Shown here: positions 42,575 to 54,347 of the stretch, piece after piece | Layout: each line of letters begins with the position of its first letter | How positions within the stretch are numbered: position 1 is the first letter of the stretch | NCBI GenBank assembly: GCA_015832175.1 | Contig: WJXW01000016.1 | Span: 434,001-498,000 of the forward strand | DNA length: 64,000 bases | Source of the DNA: Paraphaeosphaeria minitans | Taxonomy: Eukaryota > Ascomycota > Dothideomycetes > Pleosporales > Didymosphaeriaceae | Direction: 5' to 3' | Made by a program: the position numbers and the translations under genes | The notes under the pieces: generated by a model | Told to the model about the DNA's origin: nothing | The model's database searches: none | The model's input: the letters and a program-made list of their open reading frames with translations, nothing else

Positions 42575-44711
42575 ATGAAGATCAAGTCCGCATGTCTCGG
42601 ACTGTTTGCCGCACATTGTCTTGCGACCCAAGCAGCGCAATGCTGGAGGCAAACATCTTGCAGCGGTCCCGAAGAGACTGCTTTTCCAGGTATTGAAGTA
42701 GCAATTGACCTACCTTTTCATACTAACGAGTTCCAGGGGAGTGGGAGAGAAGCATTTACGCGCCATCTTCTCGGACAGTCACTCCAGAACATGTCTTCAC
42801 AACTCGGGATAGAAAACCTCGTCCATGGACAGGCTCTGCCACCCTCTCTGGCAACGGCTCGAATTTGGTCTTGGACTTTGGACGAGAAGTAGGCGGAATC
42901 GTGTCCTTGTCCTATTCTTCCTCCGGGTCCGGCAGTCTAGGCATGGCATTCACCGAAGCCAGCACGTGGATCGGCGAGTGGTCCGATGCATCAAATGGGA
43001 AATTCGCTGGAAGGGATGGAGCCCTATATGCGAACTTCTCCACGGCCGGAAATGGTATATACGCTATGCCAGACAAAGTCATGCGGGGTGGTTTCCGCTA
43101 CCTAACCGTTTTCCTCATCTCAAATACCAACACCACTGTCAGTCTATCTGATGTGCAACTGGAAATCAGCTTTCAGCCTACTTGGGCCAATCTCCGGGCT
43201 TACCAAGGCTACTTCCATAGCGACGACGAGCTCTTGAACCGAATTTGGTATGCAGGTGCATATACCTTGCAGACTAACTCTGTGCCAGTCAATACCGGAC
43301 GTTGGGTTCCTATGCTGAGAAACGGTTGGGCGAACAACGGTACCTTGGGTCCTGGCGACACGATCATTGTAGATGGCGCCAAAAGAGACCGCGCTGTATG
43401 GCCAGGAGACATGGGAATTGCCGTTCCTTCTGGATTCGTGAGCATCGGGGATCTGGACAGCGTCAAAAATGCGCTGCAAGTGATGTACAACTATCAGGTA
43501 GACGCTGTCCATCTTATCATCACTATATGTCTGACGGTCAACAGAACAACGACGGTTCATTTCCTGAAGCAGGTCCTCCTCTACTGCAACAAAACAGCGA
43601 CACTTATCACATGTGGACCATGATCGGCACATACAACTACATGCTCTACAAGAACGACACAGACTTCGTAGGGCAGAACTGGGCCAAATATCTGAAGGCA
43701 ATGACATACATTTACGGCAAGGTCCAACCCATTGGCCTCTTGAACTCTACAGGAACACGCGATTGGGCTCGCTGGCAAACCGGCGGCAACCTCACAGAAG
43801 CCAATGTTATCCTGTACCACACCCTGCGGACCGGAGCATCGCTGGCTGCATGGATGAAAGACTCCACCGGACTGAGCTCGAAGTGGCTACAGCAGGCTGA
43901 TACTTTAAGGACAAACATTCAAACCCATTGCTTCGACGATGCATACGGCGCTTTCAAAGACAACGCCACGGCCACAAAGCTCCACCCACAGGACGCAAAC
44001 AGCATGGCCATACTCTTCGGCGTAGTCAATGCCTCGTCTTCCACCGCATCCAGCATCTCTTCCAGGTTGACGGAAAACTGGTCAGACATTGGAGCTGTGG
44101 CTCCTGAGTTGCCAGAGAACATATCCCCGTTCATCTCTAGCTTCGAGATCCAGGCTCATTTCACCATCGATGAGACAGACCGAGCTCTTGACCTTATCCG
44201 CCGAAGCTGGGGATGGTACGCAAATCACCCAAACGGAACTGGCTCCACGGTCATCGAGGGTTATCTGGTAAACGGCACGTTTGGATATCGATCCAGCCGT
44301 GGTTACGGCTACGATGCGTCCTACGTATCGCACGCCCATGGTTGGAGCGCCGGACCCACGAGTGCATTGACCGAGTACCTTGTGGGTCTCGCGGTTATCA
44401 GTCCTGCAGGGAGCACCTGGGCCCTGAGGCCTCAGTTCGGCGATGTCAAGAATGCCGAAGCAGGGTTTGTCACAAACTTGGGCAAGTTTGTCGCCAAGCG
44501 CTCGCGATATGCGGGCGGTTACCGGGTCACTGTTGACACTCCGACTGGGACAGTTGGTGAGGTTAGCCTGCCTGTTTTCGTCAAGGGAAAGATTCCGGAT
44601 GTGAAGATCAACGGGACAAAAGCAAGCGCTGCCCGTTTGGAGAACGACAACCGCGTGACGTTCTCCCTCAAGGGAGGGAACTGGCAGATTGTAGTTACTG
44701 AAGGGTATTAG
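42575..44711 (+). CDS. Secreted alpha-L-rhamnosidase, glycoside hydrolase family 78
   Basis: Three exons: 42575-42689, 42737-43497 and 43545-44711, giving 680 aa with two 47-nt introns. It begins with a clear signal peptide (MKIKSACLGLFAAHCLATQA), then AQCWRQTSC. The enzyme class removes terminal alpha-L-rhamnose from plant pectin side chains and flavonoid glycosides. Landmarks after splicing: LVLDFGREVGGIVSL, EASTWIGEWSDASNGKF, GGFRYLTVFLIS, the catalytic region DGAKRDRAVWPGDMG of the (alpha/alpha)6 barrel, NNDGSFPEAGPPLLQ across intron 2, and SHAHGWSAGPTSALTEYLVG near the C-terminal beta domain. I prefer the ATG at 42575 over one at 42488 because it starts the signal peptide directly. It sits beside a GH28 gene 1.5 kb away, which suggests joint rhamnogalacturonan breakdown. 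Confidence 0.92.
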
Positions 44712-44789
44712 GTACCAATTTAGACATTGCAATGCTCTGAGACTATATCAACATTACTTTCCAAATACATCTACGTATCAAAGAACAGA

Positions 44790-45864
44790 AAATGCTACGA
44801 TAGTACTCTTTCATGCAAATATCGACCCATAAAGGTAACTGCGAGAGGATCAGCCTTTTCACACAGCCACCTAGCTTCTCGGGCTGTTCCAGCGCCAGGC
44901 TATACCCGCAGACATCGAAAATTTCCGACACCACAATGTTGTCGGATACCATCTCCATCTGTTCTTTTACGATCGGTTCGAAGAATCTTGCGATTTGATC
45001 AGCCAGCCTTCTACTAGTACAAGATCCTGTTTCTCCAGATGGCTTCGAAAGCCATTCGCCTGACGAGGAATATGCAGGGAAAGTGGACTTGCACTTACTC
45101 GGGAGCCCCCACAGTCATCACCGGGCACTTCAGCTTCCCCTTCCTGATAGTATCCTTCTCCACATCCACATTCGACCAATGCGTCCTGTACGTCTCCAGG
45201 ATCCCCCTCAACCCACCGGGCGCCCTCTAACACCTCACCCACTCATCCACCGCCTCCTTCTCCAGAGAATTCGGATTATAACACTCGGCCTTCATGGAAA
45301 TGCGTCCAGAACTCTTCTTCGCGGCCCTGGATCAGCATCTCGGGCACATGCAGCATCCAGAGGAACGGGATGTGCCAGTTCAACAACCCCGTCTGGTTGT
45401 AATGCCCCGCAATGTTCTCCCGCGTGAAAAAGGACTGCGCGGTAAGGCGCGCGCTCAGCACCATCTCGCAGAAACTAAGATGCGTGACGCGCGCGAGGAA
45501 TGCAAGCCTGCGAGGCAGAAACCGAACGTGGCGCCGCGGTCTTCGCTGTGGATGGCGAACTTGGAGTGGCCGAGCTGGTCCATGAGGGAGATCATGTCTT
45601 TGGCGTTGGTCGCGCCGTCGTAGCCGTCGGAGGATGGGGGTTTGTCGGTTGCGCCGAAACCGCGGAGGTCAGGGCTACGATGGTGAAGTGCGGTGTCAGG
45701 TAGGGCAGGATCTTGTACCAGTAGTAATGGGTTTTGGGGGTGCCGTGGAGAAGGAGTAGGGCTGGACCGAAGCCTGCTGTGACGTAGTGCAGGCGGATAC
45801 CGTTCACGCGCGCCAGGCCATGTGTGACGGCTTTCTTCTTATTATGATCAAATGTCTCGGGCAA
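44790..45864 (-). pseudogene. Multiply broken alpha/beta hydrolase (haloacetate dehalogenase/epoxide hydrolase-like)
   Basis: The minus strand contains almost a whole alpha/beta-hydrolase spread over three frames. Readable parts: FDHNKKKAV...VNGIRLHYVTAG, LLLHGTPKTHYYWYK (the HG oxyanion strand), DLRGFGATDKPP, MISLMDQLGH, HSEDRGATFGF (nucleophile-region block), FFTRENIAGHYNQTG, WHIPFLWMLHVPEML, PGGLRGILETYR, KCPVMTVGAPE, and CGYSLALEQPEKLGG (the catalytic His replaced by Tyr). Breaks: a TTG in place of the start ATG at 45864; a one-base frame change near 45670; a two-base change within a cg run near 45490; a one-base change near 45297; and an in-frame TAG near 45228. A former intron probably lies near 45025-45105. 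The gene is non-functional but still highly legible, implying fairly recent loss. Confidence 0.8.
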
Positions 45865-46259
45865 GTCGTTTTAGTTGATTTGAATTGCTTTTCTCCAGAA
45901 TCTGGCAACCCATACATAGGAAAAGCGTAGCGGGCAAGGAAAGGGGCGCTGCGGAATCGCTAGATGTTGGTTCTAATGTTCTACAACTCCACTCTTAGTA
46001 GGATTAGCACGTATATGTTGTCGAGGTGAAATCTTTTATTATTTTACGCATAGTTAGTATGGAATTTAGTCCCGCCCAGCTACTCCGATGATCGTAATCC
46101 GAGGAGGATTAGAGTTGGGGAAACGAATGTTGCGACAACGCAAGCAAGTGTGTGGTGACGTCATTTCACCGTCCACGGTCTGCGAGCTGCCAAATTCATA
46201 ACATTGCCCCTACTTCCCGGAAGCAACCATCCAAACCCTCGCCATTTCAATCTTACGGC
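45865..46259. other. Spacer between hydrolase relic and GH28 gene
   Basis: About 395 bp, with the lost promoter side of the hydrolase and the 3' flank of the GH28 gene. Nothing recognised. Confidence 0.3.
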
Positions 46260-47638
46260 CTAGCATTCTCCAGTCGCACTCCCACCTTCGCACACTTTGC
46301 CAGTACACGCCCAGCCTTTCGCATCGACCACATTGCCACACAAGTAATTGTCCGCAGCCGTCCCGTTCGACAGTTCCAGGTCAATATTCTGCAATGTGAT
46401 ATCCGTACACGGCTTCTCCGCGCTGCACTGCAAGCTCGCGATCCTGTTCGACTTGCTACTGCCCACCATCCCATCAATCTCGATGCCTCTAAGCTGGAAC
46501 TGAGAATTGGTGCAGTTACCGACCCCAGGTGCTCCGCTAAATCGCGTACATTGACTTATGGCGAATGCAGCGCATCTCAGTCCCACCACGGTCAGGTTCT
46601 TCAGGTATAGATCCTCGGCATAACCCATGCCACCGCCCCCGCCGTTTGGCGGGTATCCATTTTGTTCAGCCGTCCATGTCTTTATATAGAAGGCGTGCAG
46701 TGCGTTGTTGTATTGGATGTTTTCAGCACGAACGCTCTCAATGGTCTCGAAATGACCGGAATACTGGCCGATGGAGCCAATCGCGATGCCCAGACCGTTG
46801 TAGAACTTGCTGTTGAGAATCGAAATGTTCGTGCTGTTCGCTTTGATGGCAATGCTGTCATCGCCGTTGTAAACGGTCCAGTTTCTCATCGTTATGTTGG
46901 AGGAAAACATGGTGTTCGCGCCGTCAGTGTTCGCTTCGAACCGTGTCAGCAAGGATGGACAAGGCACACCAACAGAAAGATTTACAGCTAGATACCACAT
47001 TTCCAGTGTTGTTTACGAGAATGCCTTCCAGAACGTTATTATGCGAGTTAATAATCGACATCGTCCACATCTGGCTTCGGAAGAAACTAAGACCTTTGAC
47101 GACAGAGTTGGTCAGGCCGTTGAACGTGATTTGATGCGGACGACCTGGATAGTTTAATGTATTCGGTTGTTTCTTAATCCATTGATACCAATAATCCCCG
47201 TTCCCGTCGAGGTTTCCTATTCCGTGACCATTGATGCGCACATTGTTACCAGAGGGCACGAATGCGGTCGACTGGTTCTGGTACCCGACGGGCAGTGAAT
47301 GATACAGCCAATATGTGATATCCGTACTCCACTGCAACTATAATCAATGTGAGTTTATAAAAAAAGATGCTGAGTCACACCAACAGCTTCCCTTTGATAT
47401 CCACTTCGATGTTCTCAAGGCCGGTGACGTTCAGCACGGAGTTGACGTAGTACGTAGGGGCGCTGAACTCTATTTTGCCCCCATGGTTGCATTTCGAAAA
47501 CGCAGATCGAATCGCCGGCGCGTCGTCGGTTTTGTTCGTACCGCTAGCACCGACTTTGCATAGTTTGTGCTTGCCTTCGACAGATGCGGCACTCGTCACT
47601 GATAAGATTGCAATTGCAAGAAGTGTCGAGAACCGCAT
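46260..47638 (-). CDS. Secreted glycoside hydrolase family 28 protein (pectin-active, exo/rhamnogalacturonan type)
   Basis: Three exons: 47638-47381, 47337-46986 and 46933-46260, giving 427 aa with 43- and 52-nt introns. A signal peptide (MRFSTLLAIAILSVTSAASVEG) leads into a right-handed parallel beta-helix. GH28 landmarks: GKIEFSAPTYYV, GHGIGNLDGNGDYWY, SSSNTDGANT (motif NTD, formed across intron 2), VYNGDDSIAIKAN (the paired catalytic Asp), GLGIAIGSIGQY where endo-polygalacturonases have GHGxS, and FYIKTW where they have RIK. Missing the HG histidine and having FYIKTW points to the exo-acting or rhamnogalacturonan-type subgroups rather than endo-polygalacturonase. The exact substrate is not determined. 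The last about 45 residues contain four cysteines. It is co-located with the GH78 gene. Confidence 0.88.
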
Positions 47639-48147
47639 CGCCAACGTGATAATTTCAATAAAGAGTTTGCTAGCTTATCAGAGCATCTTTATCATAGTCA
47701 CCTGCAATATATCTAAATTCTGAGTTGTGGGAGCGCAGTGTGGGGAATCTGGGGTTCGGGGATTGATTAACCGAACTACAGTAGTCGTTCGGATTCCTGA
47801 ACAGGGCTATAAATGACATACATGATAGTACTGGGCATCCGGACGATCATCTTACCGAGTATGAGGTCTTGGCCTGAAGTTGTGAGAATATGCGTGAGAC
47901 GGGAAGATGCGTCGCTTGGCTAAATCCTGCGTCGGGAGGGATACTTAGATAGAACAAGGCGGGTTCGGATGAAAGGTACGTGATGAGTTTTGGGCTTTGT
48001 GCAAAGTTAATTTGGCAGTGTTCCCGCAATGGGAGAAGTTGCAATGTTATATCTCAAACCGAATTTAGTTTATACGTCTCGAGGAAACAGATGATCCACG
48101 CGTATTTCATGACAACTTCTGTAGGGCTTGATGGCCATCTCTGGGTC
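47639..48147. other. Spacer upstream of GH28 gene
   Basis: About 510 bp, promoter of the GH28 gene and 3' flank of the membrane-protein gene. No repeats or RNA genes seen. Confidence 0.35.
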
Positions 48148-49182
48148 TCAACAAAATTCCACTACCACGTACCACCTCACTACACTCCCCACCAGAAACG
48201 CCCAGCTTCCCACCATAGCAGCTGCGGCTGCGGCCAGCTCGTCTTTCTGGTAAAAGAAGAACCCAGACATCATGAACCAGAAGCCACCTGTGGCGTTGAG
48301 GAAGGCCCCCATCCAGTCCGGATCTTTGATCTTTGGGATGTACCACTTGTCTTGCTCACTTATAGCAAGCATGGCATTTGCAATGAAGAACAAAAAGCCA
48401 TGGATGACCTGAGGGCCGAACACGATGGAAGCGAACAGCGGCGATTCGTCGGAGATGATGCCAGGAAAAACGACGATGCCTGCGAACATGAAGATCACGC
48501 CACCGAAGAGAACGATCAGCCCGGCCTGGAACGCAAGACTGGTTTTAGACAATTCAATGAGCTTCGTCTTTGGTGGCAGCCACTCGAACTCGGGAGAGCC
48601 GAGCAGTGCCGGTTTGTAGGTCACTGCACCGAGGTCTTCTTTAGATGTTTCCAGTGTCCCTCGGTCAGCGTTCAAAGCCCCGAATACGTCGAAGACAGCT
48701 GCTGCAAAGAACAGTATTGAGCCGATCAGCACTGTCGTAGGCACTGCGACGGTTTTCTCTGCTTCAAACTTTACTTCTGTTGCAACGCGAGGAACTAGGT
48801 CGAAAAAGGCGTTGATGACGAGATCGAGGCTTCCAACTGCGAACACAATGGCGACAAGGTAGATGGGATCGCGGTACGGAAAGCTGGTGAGCATCTTGCA
48901 AATCCGAGATCTCACGGTCTCCTCGTCGTCGAAATCCATCAAGGATTGGATATCGTTCGCAGCGGTGCTTTGCTCCAATCCGCAGTCTTCTGTTGTTTTG
49001 CTGGTGGCGCGCTCCTTCTCGCATTCTTCCCGATGGTGTAGATGATCCACTTTCTTAAACTCTCGTAGTTTCTCGGAGTTGATGGGGCGGCGCTCCGGGG
49101 TAGAGCTAGGCATCCGAGGTGGGCGCATGTGCATCACTGATGCGCGTACATACGTGCTGCGTATTGTTGCGGAAGCGTTCAT
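48148..49182 (-). CDS. Conserved-looking multipass membrane protein, function unknown
   Basis: A single exon of 344 aa from the ATG at 49182. The first about 95 residues are hydrophilic and basic/acidic mixed (PSSTPERRPINSEKLREFKK). Then come about seven hydrophobic segments: IYLVAIVFAVGSLDLVINAFF, TVLIGSILFFAAAVFDVFG, AGLIVLFGGVIFMFAGIVVF, ASIVFGPQVIHGFLFFIANAML, GGFWFMMSGFFFY and MVGSWAFLVGSVVRWYVVV. The pattern and the conserved-looking FPYRDP and WYIPKIKDPDWMGAFLNATGGFWF segments resemble an uncharacterised fungal integral membrane family. No transporter motif is visible. Localisation and function are unknown. Confidence 0.75.
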   Translation of the reverse strand: MNASATIRSTYVRASVMHMRPPRMPSSTPERRPINSEKLREFKKVDHLHHREECEKERATSKTTEDCGLEQSTAANDIQSLMDFDDEETVRSRICKMLTSFPYRDPIYLVAIVFAVGSLDLVINAFFDLVPRVATEVKFEAEKTVAVPTTVLIGSILFFAAAVFDVFGALNADRGTLETSKEDLGAVTYKPALLGSPEFEWLPPKTKLIELSKTSLAFQAGLIVLFGGVIFMFAGIVVFPGIISDESPLFASIVFGPQVIHGFLFFIANAMLAISEQDKWYIPKIKDPDWMGAFLNATGGFWFMMSGFFFYQKDELAAAAAAMVGSWAFLVGSVVRWYVVVEFC

Positions 49183-50800
49183 GATGGAAGTTAGATATTA
49201 AAAGTAATTGGGCAAAAAATAGCGCGGTACAGGGTGAGAATGAAAATCGTCACAGTGCTCTCAAACCACCTATTATCGAACCTTTCAAGGGGGAAAGCTG
49301 ATCTCTTCAAGAGGCTCAGAAATCCCCGTCGAATACCAACGCCTTATGTACCACAACACATCTGAACGTCCCAAACGTTTATTTGGAAGTCACGTATCGA
49401 GACTGTCGGACCCTCTGTTGACGTGCTTATCGTTTTTAAGCTTTCACGGGCCGCATGATACCCGCTGGATCTGCCTGGAGACATCAACTATTTTGTGGAG
49501 CCTTTGCGTTACATGCCCAGGCCAGACCAAGTTGAGACACGTTCTAGGAAATTGAAAGTCATGGGCGTTGCAGGTGAGGGCCCGCATCTGAAACCGGGAA
49601 TCATGTTTCCACGTAGGGGTGGGCGTAGCGTTTCAAAACTACGGCATTCAGATACGGTTTCAGGGCGCCTCACCAGGCATAACGATCACCAAAAGTCTAT
49701 GGAGATTTCGTTACAAGTGAGAAGAAAAAAGACCAGATTATAAGCAGTAGGACCTGAGTAATAGGAAAGTTGTCTAGCTCCACGGACACGTGCAGGTAGG
49801 TAGCTCACGTAGGTAATACTGCGCTTACGTGGACATATAATTGCGAAACGTGTTCAATTCGCAACAATCGCCTGCATATTCTCGTAACAAGGTGTTCATC
49901 TACGGATTCCAACCATCACAATTGTCCGATCTTCATTTTGAAGCTACCAAAATCGGCCTGCGGGAGTACAAATGCAAGGTATGCGATATGCCCTGAAAAC
50001 GCAATCCACTGAACATGTGTGGGTACGAATAACGACGGCACATTAAATGGACGAAAGGCTCAACACTTGTGCTGTAAGGGCAGAATTCAATTACACATGC
50101 ATATTGTATTTCTATAGGATACAACTATACTGTCATCTGTCTCCCGCCCCACCGAGCGCAGTCATTGGAAGGCGTGAAGTTCCACATCAAGTTCCACAGG
50201 AGGACCCGAATATGATGACCTTTATGGTGTTGCTTGTTGACCGGAACGTCCCGACACAATGAAATGCAAGTGCGCTTGATGGATACTCGGTTGGCTCCAG
50301 CCAAGTACACACGCCGTGTATCAAACGCCCGGCTTTTTTGTAGATACACGAAATTGAGGAGATTGCGGGCGCTTGTGAATTGGGACAAGTATGGAAACCG
50401 TTCGAACAGCGAGAGTAATTCTTCTCGATTGACGGTGATGTATATAAGATAGTGTTATAGCTTCCGAAAGACCAAGCAGATTATCGTCAACTTAATCATT
50501 GTTGCGAGACCTGAAGTCTATATCTTTTTTTTCATCCTCACGACCCTACCCAACATAAAGGCCTCCCTGTTTCAGTTCATTGCCTCAACTCGCTCAGCCA
50601 TGCAAATTTTAAGTTCACTGCTTTTTCCGATAACGAATGCAGGAATCCGATCAAATTGGAACCACTATTGTTCACCGATACGCATCCACCTTGCCCCACG
50701 AGCAGTCTAGCTCAGATAAAACTTGTCACGTCTATTTGCGTCTTGAGACATTGATCTAAAGTTCAGTATGGCTGTGTGTGCTAAGCAAAGAAATCTATTG
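49183..50800. other. 1.6-kb spacer
   Basis: Slightly AT-rich, with only short random-looking frames on both strands. No tRNA, repeat or gene relic recognised. Confidence 0.4.
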
Positions 50801-52470
50801 CTATTCCTTTAGTAGATCAGACGGCCAATCGTGGGTCCAATCTTTCTTCCAAATCCAGAAAAAACCATCCCGACTTTGTGCTGATCGGCCCCTAGGAAAA
50901 CGAGGACTGCTATCCTGTTCGTGAGGTCCGGCAATTCCGAATGGCGTTAGAAATCCTCTGTATCTCCAGATCTCTGTAGGATGCGGATAGAAATCTTCCG
51001 CATATCGCTGTCTCAGCCACACCTCGCCGTCTATCGATACTGTGCCCTCTAATGTGAACGGTCCACACCTGTCTTTCCCGCTGGCACTTGATATCAAAGC
51101 CACGATGTCTGCTGCATATGGAGGATGCGGCTCGCTGACAGCAAATTGGATGCCTTGCAGACGTAGCTGAATACCAGGATCATCGGATCTGTCGAAGCTC
51201 CTACACCATCCAAGCCATTCGCCCGACAGATAAGCGACAAGTTGTGCTCTTGGGATGCAGTGTCTGATCAGGAAATCATCGGGCGTCCGAAATGGAATTG
51301 GAGAACCTAGAAAGGTCGCAAAAGGGAGGAGATGTATCGACGGAAAGGGTGTATGATGTGATCGGTGGTAATACCAAATTCGAAATATTAGCCGTAGAAT
51401 GACGGTATACCGATCGTAAGGGTCGAAGTCCCGAATATCCGATGCCTCGCTGAGCAGCCAGTCCATTCGCTCCCAGACACAATAATCATTCGGGCCTGGT
51501 AAGCAGAACTGCTCACGGATATTGTCTTGCTCAACTGGAGAATCTTTCAATATACTAGGTTTGGCTTCCATCCACATCAACGTCAACGTGAGCATGCAAA
51601 ATGCAGCAGCTATGTATTCCGAAGTGCACGGGTTTTTCGTTGCTTGATCGCCATTCCACCAGGATACGTCTGGGGCGAAAAGCAAGCGTTGGAGTGTCCA
51701 TGGTTTTAGCTCAAGGCTTGATACATGACGGAGCGTAATCAAGTGCGGAAGCCCTATGATATGTTAGTGACTTGACTTCGAGACGTGACTTGAGCGGTGG
51801 GGAGATGCGGCAAGCATAGAACGGCGATAGAGATCGTTGCCAGGCATCAAGACCACGCAAGATGGTTCCACATGTTGAAAAGAAACTTACATTCGACACA
51901 ACGTCCTCTTGTCCATCGTTGCGACAAATCCCTTAACTGATGCGCAAGACTGACATTAAAAAGTTTCTGCGCTCTTTCTACCGCACATGCAATGCGGGCG
52001 CTATCGGACGCCGGAAGATGATTGAAGACATCAGAACTCGGCCAACTCATGAGCCACTCTCGAGACGGCCTGGCTCTGTGTTGAATGATACTGGGACGCC
52101 AGTCATCGCAATCCCACTCTTCCTCTTGTTGCAGCTCCTCTTCTGGTTCTGGGTACCATTCCTCATCGCTAGCTACTTCCGTAGTTGTCTCGGAACTTAG
52201 AGATTCCTGGTCCAATGCTTCAATTTGTCGCCAAGCACATCCTTGACAGTCGCATTTCTGTAGCTCGACGAGGCTGGTATATCGATCCTCGTGAAGAGCA
52301 TCAATGGCGCTTCGTTTGAACACAGCGCTATCGTAGCACGCTGTGTACAGCCGGCGATTCACAAAACAGAGAGCTAGGATCGAAGAAAACGGCAAGAAAG
52401 AAGCGACGAGATGCGTGACTTCAGCAGGAAGAAGATCAAGCCCTAGATTATCACTCATATAAGGATTCAT
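50801..52470 (-). CDS. F-box-like hypothetical protein
   Basis: Two exons, 52470-51891 and 51753-50801, joined over a 137-nt intron (gtaagt...catatcatag), giving 510 aa. The N-terminus has LGLDLLPAEVTHLVASFLPFSSILALCFVNRRLY, an F-box-like helix set (LP.E....I..FL......L..V.R.). It is followed by an acidic linker (EEWYPEPEEELQQEEEWDCDDW), two CxxC-type pairs (CDCQGC and, at the exon join, RGRCVEW) and a C-terminal half with no recognised domain. Fungal F-box proteins of this size usually act as substrate receptors of SCF ligases, which is inference. The start at 52470 is the first ATG in frame; a TTG-begun extension upstream is not used. The longer-than-average intron is the weakest part of the model. 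Confidence 0.6.
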
Positions 52471-53036
52471 TGCGTGCGGCGAAAGCGCTGAGATCCACGA
52501 TGCGAGGGAAGTCAAGAAAGAGGGGGAAGATGTCGCGGAGCGCTTGTTGATTCATTAGGTACGGTATCCGGAACGCGCTTGACACATTCGGTATGGTCAC
52601 CTAGTGGACTGTATCACGTGCTACATAATGAGGTCAAATGCGAAAGATTATTATTGCTTCTTCATTGCTCACATTGACAATTCTCAGCGATATCAAAATT
52701 CTTACATTTCCCATACCGTATGGTTATGCTGGTAAGTACACGAATGATTAATCCATCTTGTCGGAAGGATCTCAGCAAAAATGAACAAAGATGCCAGCAA
52801 AAGAAACCATGGAGATCAAAACCGTCCTCGCCATCGAAGGCAATCGTCAGTAGATGCTCTTTTCTTGCTTAAAAGACAACTCAATGAGTTCGAAAAGAAG
52901 AAAACTTTTGCTGGAAGAGAGTGCGAGAGCAGCACCTGCACGTGGAATGGCTAACATGCACCATGGCCTCTAGAGAGCTCCCACCAGACTTAAAAAGACC
53001 GAAGCTAGGCAGACAGAACCAATATTGGCATATTAT
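52471..53036. other. Spacer
   Basis: About 565 bp between two minus-strand genes. A short plus-strand frame at 52921-53124 overlaps the next gene antisense and is not supported. Confidence 0.35.
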
Positions 53037-54347
53037 CTATGGCCGACGAAGGACAACATCGCTGGCCTTGCCTCCCTCGCCCAGCGCAGGTATTGACAAA
53101 CGATCAAAACCCGGGCGAGTGTAGAGCTCCCTCTGATAGCGGTCTGTAAGGTCATGGCGGACGTACCAGATCGGTTCCTGTTGAGATAAGGAAGGCGGCA
53201 ATTGCTCGAGCGGGAAGATCCAAACGTCCGGGTTCTCTGACTTTACCCAAGACACGAATTCCAATCGCTCACCAGTAGCACCCGCAGCAGTGCTCGCGTT
53301 GTAAAGGCGTAGTTGCGCATCCTGGTACGAGCCTTTGCCAGATAGCCAATTGTCCTTCAATTCTTGAGCCAGAGACATGAGCGCCGGGATGTCTGATGGC
53401 CAGGTTTCATCAACGAAGGCAGGGTCCGGGTTCGTGAACTGGAAGTTGGCATCGAAGATCAGTCGCATAGACTGAAGGCCATTGATCGTAAGCAGCACTT
53501 TGAACCACTGAGTAGTGTAAGCGGCGGCGAAGGGAGAGTCGAGTTTGCTCCTGGTGAAGCGATCAGTGACATCGACTGAGATGGTCAAGCCGAAATGTCG
53601 CAGCTTCAGCTTACGAATCTGGGTCACGAGATCCTTCCACCTCCCGTTAGAGGGCAATGCGTGTCCGGCTCCTGGCATGCGACCGTGATTAATGAAGGCG
53701 GGGGGATCAGGCATCGCAATATGGAGGGATCGCATCCACATATAAGCGCCTGGGTGATCCCATAGGAATGCCAGGGGTGCCAAGTGAACATCCTCCCAAC
53801 GAGTATCGAAGGCGAAATGATTTTTCTCGTAGAAGAAGAGTGATGCTTCCCGGCAGATCCGTTTGTTGGCGAGAAACAGGTTAATGGCCAGAGATTGCAC
53901 TTGGTCGGCCTTCACATACGAAGCTTCGAAAGCGCGGAATCCCCCACGAGGACGCTTGCTAGGCATAGTGGGACCAATGTCTGGATTGCCCGTGTGGTTG
54001 ATAACGAATTTGCGGTAGATCTCCATAGGCTCTATCCTCCATGAGCTCTGTTGTTGAATGGGCGAGTCGTCGATGGGCATCTGTTGCCAATACTCAGCGA
54101 ATGATGTTTCATCCGGGTTTGCCGCGGGGCGAGGAAGGAAAGCGACATCTCCGAACGGTTTCGCTGACGTCCGGGCCTTCGAGACGATCTGTAGCTCCGA
54201 GGCCAGGATGCAGTACTCGTAAATTTGGTTGCGGATCTCCAGGGGTAGATCGAAGAACGTAAGTTTCCGCGCGGTCGTTGGTCGGCTGAAGGGAGTTGGG
54301 GGACCTTGCCTAACGGTCATGCCCCGCTTCCAAGCAGTGATACCCAT
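53037..54347 (-). CDS. Uncharacterised protein with LPxEIRxxIY motif
   Basis: A single exon of 436 aa. The start MGITAWKRGMTVRQGPP is followed at about residue 30 by LTFFDLPLEIRNQIYEYC, the signature of a very large group of fungal proteins often annotated DUF7730 or F-box-like. Then come SLAINLFLANKRICREASLFFYEKNHFAFD (the second conserved block) and a C-terminal region containing WMRSLHIAMPDP and LRHFGLTISVDV, typical leucine-repeat-like strands of the group. No catalytic motif, TM segment or signal peptide. The upstream about 130 bp has a GA-rich tract. Function unknown. Confidence 0.8.
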   Translation of the reverse strand: MGITAWKRGMTVRQGPPTPFSRPTTARKLTFFDLPLEIRNQIYEYCILASELQIVSKARTSAKPFGDVAFLPRPAANPDETSFAEYWQQMPIDDSPIQQQSSWRIEPMEIYRKFVINHTGNPDIGPTMPSKRPRGGFRAFEASYVKADQVQSLAINLFLANKRICREASLFFYEKNHFAFDTRWEDVHLAPLAFLWDHPGAYMWMRSLHIAMPDPPAFINHGRMPGAGHALPSNGRWKDLVTQIRKLKLRHFGLTISVDVTDRFTRSKLDSPFAAAYTTQWFKVLLTINGLQSMRLIFDANFQFTNPDPAFVDETWPSDIPALMSLAQELKDNWLSGKGSYQDAQLRLYNASTAAGATGERLEFVSWVKSENPDVWIFPLEQLPPSLSQQEPIWYVRHDLTDRYQRELYTRPGFDRLSIPALGEGGKASDVVLRRP

